The translations under genes and the position numbers were made by a program. Below, in pieces: positions 16,975 to 25,446 of a stretch of DNA of 64,000 bases; the stretch's first letter is position 1; every line of letters starts with the position of its first letter. Origin of the DNA: CBDESM01 sp965205165 (GTDB lineage Bacteria; Chloroflexota; Dehalococcoidia; Bin125); the NCBI GenBank assembly GCA_965205165.1, contig OZ242037.1:1612001-1676000 (forward strand), given 5' to 3'. The notes beneath the pieces were generated by a model, which ran no database searches, was not told where the DNA came from, and saw nothing but the letters and a program-made list of their open reading frames with translations.

Positions 16975-19730
16975 GCGCTCAAAACTCCGCCGGCACCGAC
17001 GTCGCCGCCGCCGAGCGCCGCTTCTTCGCCCGCCGACGCTCCCAGGACCTCGAACTCGATTCCGCCGTCGCCCAGCGCCAAGCCTGGTGGCAGCGCGCCG
17101 CCGAAATCCTGATCACCGCCGGCATCCTCCTCCTCATGGCCCTCAGCACCGCCAACAGCATCTTCATCGCCGACTGGGTCGAGGAAATGCCCGACCTCCG
17201 CATCACCGCCGCCCTCGCCGTCATCGCCGGCGCCCTCGGCGCCGCCCGCCGCCTCCCCTCGCCGCTCGGCATCCTGCTCGGCCTGACCCTCGGCGCCCTC
17301 GTCGTCCTCGCCCAAATCACCCAAGTCGAGAGCCTCGGCGGACAGCCCCTCTTCTGGGACCGCTTCACCGACCTCTACTACCGCTTCGAAGACTGGTTCA
17401 ACCAAGCCTTCAACGCCGGCCTCACCACCGACAACCTCCCCTTCCTCGCCTTCGCCGACGTCTTCGTCTGGATCGCCGCCTTCATCGGTGCCTACGCCGT
17501 CGCGCGCTGGCGAACCCCCTGGCCCGCCATGATCCTGCTCGGCGCGCTCATCGCCGTCAACATCTCCTACCTCAACGACCGACAGTGGAACCTCTCCTAC
17601 GGCTTCTTCCTCACCGGCGCCGTCCTCCTCCTCATGCGCACCGCCCTCCTCCGCAAAATGGACCAATGGCGCGCCGCCGGCTCCTCCTACCCCGAATGGA
17701 TCTCCCTCTCCTTCCTCGCCGCCACCATCATCGCCATCATCGCCATCCTCTCCCTCTCCCGCGCCGTCCCCCGCCCCGACGAATCACAAGCCCTCAGCGA
17801 CGCCTGGTCCGCGCTCGCCGACCCCTTCGAAGGCCTCAGCGACGACTTCCGCCGCATCTTCAGCGGCATCGACTCCAACCGCGGCGTCCCCGTCCACTCC
17901 TTCGACGACTTCATGGTCCTCCAAGGCGACATCGACCCCGGCGACGCCATCGTCCTCCGCGTCGCCTCCACCGAACCCGGCCTCCTCCGCGGCGCCGCCT
18001 ACGACTCCTACACCGGCCGTGGCTGGGTCCAAACACCCACCGAATACGGCGCAATCCCCGAACGCGAACCCATCTCCGGCGCAGCACCCGACGACCCCGG
18101 CGAAGGCGCTGCCGCACTCCCCCGAACCGCCTACGCCGCCCGACGCCCCGTCGCCGCCCAAATCTCCGTCGAACGCTCCCCGGACGTCCTCTTCTCCCTC
18201 GGCGAACCCCTCCTCGCCAACAAGCCCGTCCAAGCCCAATCACTCGCCCCCGTCGAATTCACCATCCAGTTCGGCAAATCCGACGCCCTCTACCGCGGCA
18301 CCCCCCTCCAAGAAGCCATCGACGCCATCAACCAGCGCGTCGCCGATGACGAACCCATGAGCCAGGCCGAAGTCGCCGCCTTCATCCCCGCCCGATACGA
18401 CATCACCCAAATCGACCTCGACCAAGCCACCCGCATCCCAGCCTCCATCACACTCCGCACCGAACCCGAACAAGCCGAAATCGTCGCCATCAAGCCCCGC
18501 GTCGAACGCCTCCGTGCCGGCTACACCTACCAAGTCACCGGCGACGTCTCCACCGCCTCCGTCGACGCCCTCCGCGCCGCCGGCGCAAACTACCCCCTCT
18601 GGATCCGCCAGCGCTACCAAGCCGGCCCCCCCGACCTCGACCAAGCAGACCGCGACGCACTCTCCCAACGCCTCGCCCAAATCGCCCGACTCTTCGACGT
18701 CCCCGGCGCAGACGGCCGCTGGAACCCCTACGAACTCGCCGCCGCCGTCGAAACCTACCTCAGCAGCGCCCCCGCCCAACACCCCGACGGACGCATCATC
18801 CGCGACGACGACGGCAACGCCCGCCCCCTCTACCCCCTCACCACCGACATCGAACTCCCTCCCCCAGGCGCAGACGTCGTCAAATGGTTCCTCTTCGACA
18901 ACATCGGCGAAGACGGACTCCCCATCGGCGGCTACTACGACTACCACGCCAGCGCCATGGCCGTCCTCCTCCAACTCGCCGGCATCCCCGCCCGCATCGC
19001 CACCGGCTTCTCCCTCAGCGGCAACAACTTCGACGACCGCACCGCCAACTACCTCGTCCGCGGACAAGACTCCTACACCTGGGTGCAGGTCTACTTCCCC
19101 GACTACGGCTGGGTCGACTTCGACCCCACCCCCGGCTTCACCGTCGACGAAACACTCGCCGGCATCGCCGGCGCAGGCCCCCGCATCGCCGCTCAGCGCC
19201 TCGAAACACCCCGCATCGACCTCAGCCCCGCCAGCCAAAGCCAACTCGACGAGTTCCAACTCGACGAACTCCTCGCCCTCCTCGCCGAACAGCAGGAACC
19301 CGGCGCCCGACTCGAAGACGCCGCCGGCCTCGACCGCTGGTACTGGCTCGCCCCCGCCATCGCCCTCTCCGCAATCGCCGCAATCGCCCTGCTCGCCGCC
19401 GCCGCCTGGCGCATCTCCCTCCGACGCCTCGCACCCGTCGAACGCGCCTGGATCTCCAGCTCCCGCCTCGCAAGATGGGCCGGCATCCCCGCCGCCGATT
19501 CAACCACCCCCCTCGAACACGCCGCCAAAATCGACGCCGCCCTCAACCTCCCCCGCACCGCCGCCGACATAGCCGCCGCCCACTGCGCCGCCCGCTACGG
19601 CCGCACCCCCCTCACCGACGAAACCCAGCAACAAGCCCAAACCAACTGGCGCACCCTCCGCCCCAAACTAATCCGCAAACTCCTCCACCTCCCCGCCCCC
19701 CGCATCCCCGACCCCGCCGCACCCGCTTGA
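16971..19730 (+). CDS. TgpA-like membrane protein with transglutaminase-like domain, catalytic Cys/His absent
   Basis: The 919-residue product has several membrane helices in the first 250 residues, a large extracytoplasmic region, a transglutaminase-like domain (about residues 620-725), one helix near residues 785-805 and a short cytoplasmic tail. This matches TgpA-type proteins encoded after MoxR and DUF58. In active members the domain carries GxCxYFA and AHAW. Here the same places read GYYDYHASAM (Tyr656 for Cys) and DSYTWV (Tyr702 for His), while the Asp of FDPTPG (residue 718) remains. The enzyme is probably inactive and may be a structural or binding module. Confidence 0.88.
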   Translation: MSAQNSAGTDVAAAERRFFARRRSQDLELDSAVAQRQAWWQRAAEILITAGILLLMALSTANSIFIADWVEEMPDLRITAALAVIAGALGAARRLPSPLGILLGLTLGALVVLAQITQVESLGGQPLFWDRFTDLYYRFEDWFNQAFNAGLTTDNLPFLAFADVFVWIAAFIGAYAVARWRTPWPAMILLGALIAVNISYLNDRQWNLSYGFFLTGAVLLLMRTALLRKMDQWRAAGSSYPEWISLSFLAATIIAIIAILSLSRAVPRPDESQALSDAWSALADPFEGLSDDFRRIFSGIDSNRGVPVHSFDDFMVLQGDIDPGDAIVLRVASTEPGLLRGAAYDSYTGRGWVQTPTEYGAIPEREPISGAAPDDPGEGAAALPRTAYAARRPVAAQISVERSPDVLFSLGEPLLANKPVQAQSLAPVEFTIQFGKSDALYRGTPLQEAIDAINQRVADDEPMSQAEVAAFIPARYDITQIDLDQATRIPASITLRTEPEQAEIVAIKPRVERLRAGYTYQVTGDVSTASVDALRAAGANYPLWIRQRYQAGPPDLDQADRDALSQRLAQIARLFDVPGADGRWNPYELAAAVETYLSSAPAQHPDGRIIRDDDGNARPLYPLTTDIELPPPGADVVKWFLFDNIGEDGLPIGGYYDYHASAMAVLLQLAGIPARIATGFSLSGNNFDDRTANYLVRGQDSYTWVQVYFPDYGWVDFDPTPGFTVDETLAGIAGAGPRIAAQRLETPRIDLSPASQSQLDEFQLDELLALLAEQQEPGARLEDAAGLDRWYWLAPAIALSAIAAIALLAAAAWRISLRRLAPVERAWISSSRLARWAGIPAADSTTPLEHAAKIDAALNLPRTAADIAAAHCAARYGRTPLTDETQQQAQTNWRTLRPKLIRKLLHLPAPRIPDPAAPA

Positions 19731-19865
19731 CCAAAACCCCCGCCGCCGCCTAGCATTGCCCTTGGCCGGCAGGGCTTCCAACTTGGCCCGACGGCGGCAC
19801 CCGCCGCCAGCCGGACTCCAATCGGCGCGCCTCGGCCCAGCAATTGGTCCGGCCGCACCGCGAAG

Positions 19866-19894
19866 GACCCGCCACGAGTAGGCGGGTCTCTTTG
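19866..19894 (+). terminator. predicted rho-independent terminator
   Basis: GACCCGCC (19866-19873), a seven-base loop, and GGCGGGTC (19881-19888) form a perfect eight-pair GC-rich stem, followed by TCTTTG. It sits 135 bases after the transglutaminase-like gene and 40 bases before the DUF3800 gene. It would end the MoxR operon transcript or act as an attenuator for the next gene. The rest of this 203-base gap holds other GC-rich short palindromes and no gene. Confidence 0.6.
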
Positions 19895-19933
19895 TGCCAT
19901 CAACGGCGGCCCGCCGCCCCCTGCGAAAATCCC

Positions 19934-20668
19934 ATGCACCTGTTCTATCTGGACGAGTCCGGTGAAGGCGCCCCGTTCGTCCTCGCTGGATTCTCTGCCT
20001 TTGAGCGCGACACCTACTGGCTCGCCAAGGCCCTCGACGATCTCGAAGCGCGTCTCTTCCCCGACGTTGATGCGCCCGTCATCTTCCACGCCTCCGAGTT
20101 CGGCGCATTCGACAAGACCAACGCCCAGCCCGCGCTGATGGCGATGAACAAGGAGGCCCGAATCGACGCCATTCACGCCGTCTACGACCTCATCGCATCA
20201 AGCCGCATGCGCCTGTTCGCCGTGGTCGCTGAAGAGGGCTTCATCAACGGCCACCCCTACGAAGCCTGCTTCGAGGAAATCTTGGTCCGATTCGACAAAA
20301 TGCTGGGCCGCCTCTACCGGGCCGGCGACAAGCAACGCGGGCTCGTCGTCGTCGCCGACTCCCGATTCCGCAAAGACCTCGCTTCCGGTGCCCGGCGAAT
20401 CTGGGCCCACGGACACCGCTGGGGCCAGCTCCGCAATATGGCCGACGTCCCGTTCTTCGTCCCTGCCAGCAGCAGCCGCCTCCTCCAACTCGCCGACTTC
20501 GTCGCCAATGCCGTCTATCGCCGCTACGCCCGCGGCGATGCCCGCGCCTTCGATGCGATCGCCCACCTCTTCGACCAAGCTGACGGCCGCCTCCACGGCC
20601 TCCAGCACCTCACCTCGCAGCGCACCGCCTGCATGTGCATCGCCTGCCTCAGTCGACGCAGCGCCTGA
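19934..20668 (+). CDS. DUF3800 domain-containing protein
   Basis: The 244-residue protein opens MHLFYLDESGEG, the LDESG signature of DUF3800. Further conserved acidic segments follow: FHASEFG, VVVADSRF and LLQLADFVANAVYRRYA. The acidic pattern has led to the proposal that the family is RNase H-like, and members often occur in mobile or defence-rich regions; function is unproven. The ATG at 19934 is chosen because it starts the conserved strand. Two more distant relatives occur in this window (46845 and 48405). It follows a terminator and precedes the ParB-family gene. Confidence 0.85.
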   Translation: MHLFYLDESGEGAPFVLAGFSAFERDTYWLAKALDDLEARLFPDVDAPVIFHASEFGAFDKTNAQPALMAMNKEARIDAIHAVYDLIASSRMRLFAVVAEEGFINGHPYEACFEEILVRFDKMLGRLYRAGDKQRGLVVVADSRFRKDLASGARRIWAHGHRWGQLRNMADVPFFVPASSSRLLQLADFVANAVYRRYARGDARAFDAIAHLFDQADGRLHGLQHLTSQRTACMCIACLSRRSA

Positions 20669-20761
20669 GCCGCACCCCGTCACCCCAGCACTCTGCAACC
20701 CCCGCCACACTCCCTCCCCCGCCGCCGCCCCATCCCCGCAGAACACCCGTACCATCCCCCA

Positions 20762-22357
20762 ATGACCATCGTCGCCTTCGAACACGACCCCAAAGCCGAC
20801 GCCCGACGCCAACGCGCCCTCCACTCCCTCGAACAAGCCCAAGCCCGCCGCCAACCCGCTCCCCAGCAGCCCCAGCCTTCCTACCGCCGACCCGAAGAAC
20901 CCCGCTACGACCCCTCCAACCCCCTCAACCGCCGCTTCAAACTCCGCTACCTCCCGCCCCAGGACCTGCTCCCCCCGCAAGACCACCCCCGCGACAACAT
21001 CACCCTCGCCGACATCCAAAAACTCGCCCATTCCATCCGCGCACACGGCCTCCTCCAACCCGTCATCGCACAACCCGCCCCCGACGGACAACTCCGCCTC
21101 ATCATCGGCGAACGCCGCCGACAAGCCGCCATCCACGCCCAACTCCGCGACATCCCCGTCCTCATCGCACCCAAGTCCACCCTCCACTCCGCCCACCCCG
21201 CCGGCCCCATCCTCCTCTCCCTCGCCGAAAACGAACAACGCCTCCCACTCGACCCCGTCGAACGCGCCAACGCCTTCAAGCGCGCCGTCCGCCGAGGAAT
21301 CCGCATCGCCCCCCTCGCACAACTCCTCGGCCTCCACCGCGACCGCCTCCACCAAGCCGTCCGCATCCTCAAACTCCCCCAATACCTCCTCCAGCGCCTC
21401 CGCGACCGAACCATCAACGTCGAACAAGCACGCCTCATCAACACCGACAACGAGCACCTCGCCCGCCACTCCCTCCAACTCGTCGAACAGAACGGCTACG
21501 ACGCCGAACAACTCCGCCGCCACCTCGCCGACCAAACCTGGGGCAACGCCGCCAAAGACCGCGCCCTCCAGCGCCAGCGCCGCCGCTTCCGCGAACACGC
21601 CCAAACCCTCGCCGACGCCATCAACCGACAACTCCGCAACGACTCCGCCCGCATCTGGGCACGCCGCGCCACCCCCGACGGCGCAATCGTGATCGAATGC
21701 ACCGACGCCGAACAAGCCCAAACCTACGCCCACCGCCTCAACGGCCAACCCGACCCCGAACCCGCCCCCCAACCCCAGCACCCCCCGCTCAGCCACCAAC
21801 AACTCCGCAACCTCGACCGCATCATCGCCATCGTCGACCAAGCCCAACAAGAACTAGACGCCCGCCCCCACGACCCCCAAACCCCCAGAACCCCCAAAGA
21901 ACTCATCCAATCCTGGGAAGACCAGCACCCCGAACCCCCCCGCCCCGAACGCCTCCCCTCCCTCGACCCCAACGACCCCCGCCCCCGCCGCCAGCGCCGC
22001 GCCCGCAAACAGCGCCAACCCCGCTCCCTCCAAGACCTCTTCCGCATGCAACAAGGCCGAACCCCCAAGCAAGAAGAAGACGACCCCTTCGCCGTCCACG
22101 ACCTCATCGGCTACGAAACCCTCAAACGCCTGGAAGCCGCCGGCAAACTCCAACCCTGCACCATCCCCCAACCCAAAAACTCCATCACCCAAGCCCTCTC
22201 CCAACCCGCCCCCCAGCCCCCCGCCCACCCCGACATCATCCCCCTCTACCCCCACCAAACCAACCAACCCGCCCTCCCCCGCCGCCCCCCGAACAAGGCC
22301 CCGAACCAAGACGCCAACCCCGCACCCGGCAGCCCGGCACCCGCCTCGGCCCGGCGG
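20762..22357 (+). CDS. ParB/RepB/Spo0J-family protein, 3' end not delimited
   Basis: The recognisable protein spans about 530 residues. It has the ParB N-terminal domain (NITLADIQKLAHSIRAHGLL, then IIGERRRQAAIHA, the CTP-binding GERRxxA box) and LLSLAENEQRLPLDPVERA. A helix-turn-helix (LAQLLGLHRDRLHQAVRIL) follows, then a Pro/Gln/Arg-rich C-terminal part. ParB proteins bind centromere-like sites or act as nucleoid-type regulators; no parA lies beside it and I saw no parS site. The frame does not stop at the gene's apparent end: it stays open to 24355, antisense to nuoN and part of nuoM. I set the end at the nuoN boundary; a frameshift, lost stop or assembly join is likely. Confidence 0.75.
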
Positions 22358-23917
22358 TCAGCGGGCGGCGGCGATCAGCGCAGCGGCCTGCTGGAAGAGG
22401 GATTCGGTGCTGCTGTGGATCACGTCGAAGAGCGGCGTGGGGTACAGGCCGATGAAGAGGACCCCGGCGACCAGCACGGCCAAAGCAGCGGCGTGGGGCA
22501 GGGGCACGTTCAGCCGCTTGCGGTCCCCGCCTTCGGGCTCGTAGAGGTACATCTGCTTGATCACCATCAGGTAGTAGTAGAGCGAGACGAACGACGCCGT
22601 CACGCCCACCGCGCCGAGCCAGAGATAGCCGTTGTTGAACGCGGCCTGGAAGATGATGAACTTGGTCGCGAAGCCCGCGAAGAGCGGCATCCCCGCCAGC
22701 GAGAACAGGCTGGCCGCGATCGCGAACGCCAAGAACGGCTGCCGCTCCGCCAGCCCCCGCACGTCGACGATGTCGTCGCGCCCGGTCCGGTTGTAGAAGG
22801 CGATGATCGCGGCGAAAACGGCGATGTTCGTGGCCACGTATCCGATCAAGTGCAGCACCAAAGCCGAAGCCGCCTCCTGCGACTGGCCGATGTCGGCCGC
22901 GTTCAGCGCGACGATCCCGACCAGCAGGTAGCCCACCTGCGAGATCGACGAGTACGCCATCAGCCGCTTGAGATTGGTCTGCTGCAGCGCCATCAAGTTG
23001 CCCACGATCATCGTCACGGCCGCGAGGATCGCGACGAACCAAGCCCAGTCGGCCGCGGCCGGCAGGAAGGCCTCGGAGTAGAGCCGCAGGAAGAAGGCGA
23101 AGGCCGCCGCCTTGCCGCCGGCGCTGAGGAACGCGGTGATCGGCAACGGCGCGCCCTGGTAGGCGTCCGGCGTCCACTGGTGGAACGGAACGGCGGAAAC
23201 CTTGAAGCCGAGCCCGGCGGTGATCAGCACCAGTCCGATCAGCAGGCCCGGCCGCGTCGCGTCGGGATCCGGCAGGGACGGGTCGCCGAGGCCCACCCAG
23301 TTGCCCAGCTGCGCCGCGATGTTGCGCCCCGCCTCGACCCCGTCGGGCTCGATCCCCGAATAGAGCGTCGTCCCGGTCACCCCGTAGACCATGCTGATCC
23401 CGTAGAGCAGCAGCGCCGAGCTGAACGCCCCCAGCAGCATGTACTTGAGCGATCCCTCGTTCGAGAAGGGATTGAGCTTGTTGAAACCCACGAGGATGTA
23501 GAAGGAGAAGGAGAGCAGCTCCAGCGCGATGTAGGCCGTGAGCAGCTCGCGGGCCGCCCCCAGCAGCATCATGCCCAGCGTGGCGAAGACGATCAGCCCG
23601 TAGAACTCCCCGTGATTCTTGAGCCGGTCGCCCGCGAAGTTGACCGCCGCCAGCACCGTGAAGAAGGCGATGCCGAGGAAGAAGACGCGGAAGAGCACCG
23701 TGAAGTGGTCGATCGCGAGCACGTTGGCGAAATCGTCATTCGTATCCCAGTAGAAGACGGCGGTGAGCACCGCGATGGCGAGCAGCGCCCCCGCGGTCGC
23801 GTAGGCCCAAACCTCCTGGCGGACGCCGCGGAAAATCAGCGCGCCGGCGACGATCAAGACGGCGAGTCCCGTCATCACCAGTTCCGGAACGATCAGCTGG
23901 TATTCGAGGTCGAGCAT
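22358..23917 (-). CDS. nuoN: NADH-quinone oxidoreductase subunit N
   Basis: The 519-residue protein has about 14 hydrophobic helices of the Mrp-type antiporter fold. Conserved elements are KYMLLGAFSSALLLYGIS, the FKVSAVPFHQWTPDAYQGAP lysine/histidine channel region and LMAYSSISQVGYLLVG. It is one of three proton-pumping membrane subunits of complex I. Its start overlaps the nuoM stop by one base (TGATG). It is the last gene of the leftward nuo operon and its stop lies at the junction with the convergent ParB-family gene. Confidence 0.97.
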   Translation of the reverse strand: MLDLEYQLIVPELVMTGLAVLIVAGALIFRGVRQEVWAYATAGALLAIAVLTAVFYWDTNDDFANVLAIDHFTVLFRVFFLGIAFFTVLAAVNFAGDRLKNHGEFYGLIVFATLGMMLLGAARELLTAYIALELLSFSFYILVGFNKLNPFSNEGSLKYMLLGAFSSALLLYGISMVYGVTGTTLYSGIEPDGVEAGRNIAAQLGNWVGLGDPSLPDPDATRPGLLIGLVLITAGLGFKVSAVPFHQWTPDAYQGAPLPITAFLSAGGKAAAFAFFLRLYSEAFLPAAADWAWFVAILAAVTMIVGNLMALQQTNLKRLMAYSSISQVGYLLVGIVALNAADIGQSQEAASALVLHLIGYVATNIAVFAAIIAFYNRTGRDDIVDVRGLAERQPFLAFAIAASLFSLAGMPLFAGFATKFIIFQAAFNNGYLWLGAVGVTASFVSLYYYLMVIKQMYLYEPEGGDRKRLNVPLPHAAALAVLVAGVLFIGLYPTPLFDVIHSSTESLFQQAAALIAAAR

Positions 23918-25434
23918 CAGCCGCCGCCCAATCCGATGGTGAAGAGCCCGCCGATCTCCTCAACGCCGGGAATCTCCCCGACCGACTGGGCGATCCGGTC
24001 GATGAAGGGATCGGGCCAGATGCCCATGGCGATGATCGGGGCGATCAAGACGATCCCGGCGAGCGCCTCCTTGCGCGAGATGTCCTTGAGCGACTCCCAG
24101 CGCGGATTGAAGGGCCCCAGCGCCGCCCGGCCCATCAACCGCAGCACGTACACGGCCGTCAGCCCCGCCGAGAGGATGCCCAGCGCCGCGAACAGCGGGA
24201 ACGCATCGATCGTGCCCGCGAAGATGTGGAACTCCGCGACGAAGCCCGACAGCCCCGGCAGGCCGAGCGAGGTCAGCCCCGCGATCCCGAAGAAGATCAC
24301 GAACAGCGGCATCTTGCGGATCAGCCCGCCGAACACGCGAATGTCCCGCGTATGAGCCTGATCGTAGACCGCCCCCACCATGGCGAAGAAGAGCGCCGTC
24401 ATCACGCCATGCGAGAACATCTGCAGCACGGCCCCGTTGACCCCGACATTGTTCATCGTGCCCAGCCCCATCAGCACGAAGCCCATGTGCGAGACGGAGG
24501 AGTAGCCGATCACGAATTTCAGATCGGTCTGGTGGATGGCGGAGATCGCGCCGTAGACGGCCGCGACCCCCCCGAGCACCAGCAGGACCGGCATCCACAG
24601 GTCGGTGCCGGCCGGCAGGATGTCCATGCCCAGCCGGATCACCCCGAACGCCCCGAGCTTCATCAGCACGCCCGCATGCAGCATCGAGACCGCCGTCGGC
24701 GCCGCCACGTGCCCGTCCGGCGACCAAGTATGGAAGGGGAAGAGGCCGGCCAAAATGCCGCAGCCGATCATGAAGAAGGGGAAGAAGGTGGTGGCGAAGC
24801 CCTTGTCGAATTCGATCCCGCGCAGCACAGCCATGTCGAAGGTGCCCGCGCCCGCCTCGGCGAACACGGCGAAGATGCCGATGAAGATCAGCACCGAGCC
24901 GCCGACCAGCACCATCGTCAGCTTCATCGCGCCGTATTCCTTGTTGGTCGACCCCCAGCAGACGATCAGCAGGTACATCGGCAGCACGGCCAGCTCGTAG
25001 GCGAAGAACCAGAAGAACAAGTCCTGCCCGATGTAGACCCCGTAGACCCCGGTGAACAGCGCGAGGAAGAGGATGAAGAAATCCTTGACGCGGTACTGGA
25101 TCTTCCAGGAGACGAGCACGCCCGCGAAGCCGACCAGCCCGTTGAGCAGCACCAGCGGGGCGGCGATGCCGTCAACCGCAATGTGCAGCGAGACCCCGTT
25201 TTCGCCGAGGAAGGCGATGTTCTCGATCCACCCGTACTGGAGGTCGAACTGGTAGCCCCCCAGCCCGTAGTCGTAGACGACGAAGACGTAGATCGAGATC
25301 ACGAGCGTGGCGGTGGTGGCCGCGAGCGACGTCCAGCGGATCACGTTCGCGTAGCGCGAGGGCGTGAAGAGCGTCAGGAGCATGGCTCCGCCCGGGATGA
25401 GCAGCAGGGTCAGCAGGACTTCGCCGGCGTCCAC
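23917..25434 (-). CDS. nuoM: NADH-quinone oxidoreductase subunit M
   Basis: The 505-residue membrane protein belongs to the NuoM antiporter-like family. It has FFWFFAYELAVLPMYLLI, the channel segment FPFHTWSPDGHVAAPTAVSM and VIGYSSVSHMGFVLMG, with around 14 helices. It pumps protons as part of the complex I membrane arm. The start is a GTG at 25434; the nuoL stop lies 12 bases upstream, and its own stop overlaps nuoN. Length and order (L-M-N) are normal. Confidence 0.97.
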   Translation of the reverse strand: MDAGEVLLTLLLIPGGAMLLTLFTPSRYANVIRWTSLAATTATLVISIYVFVVYDYGLGGYQFDLQYGWIENIAFLGENGVSLHIAVDGIAAPLVLLNGLVGFAGVLVSWKIQYRVKDFFILFLALFTGVYGVYIGQDLFFWFFAYELAVLPMYLLIVCWGSTNKEYGAMKLTMVLVGGSVLIFIGIFAVFAEAGAGTFDMAVLRGIEFDKGFATTFFPFFMIGCGILAGLFPFHTWSPDGHVAAPTAVSMLHAGVLMKLGAFGVIRLGMDILPAGTDLWMPVLLVLGGVAAVYGAISAIHQTDLKFVIGYSSVSHMGFVLMGLGTMNNVGVNGAVLQMFSHGVMTALFFAMVGAVYDQAHTRDIRVFGGLIRKMPLFVIFFGIAGLTSLGLPGLSGFVAEFHIFAGTIDAFPLFAALGILSAGLTAVYVLRLMGRAALGPFNPRWESLKDISRKEALAGIVLIAPIIAMGIWPDPFIDRIAQSVGEIPGVEEIGGLFTIGLGGG

Positions 25435-25446
25435 GTCAGCCCCCCA

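Noticed and set aside
20700..20761. parS-like site beside the ParB-family gene
   Set aside because: No TGTTTCACGTGAAACA-like palindrome was seen around the gene by eye.
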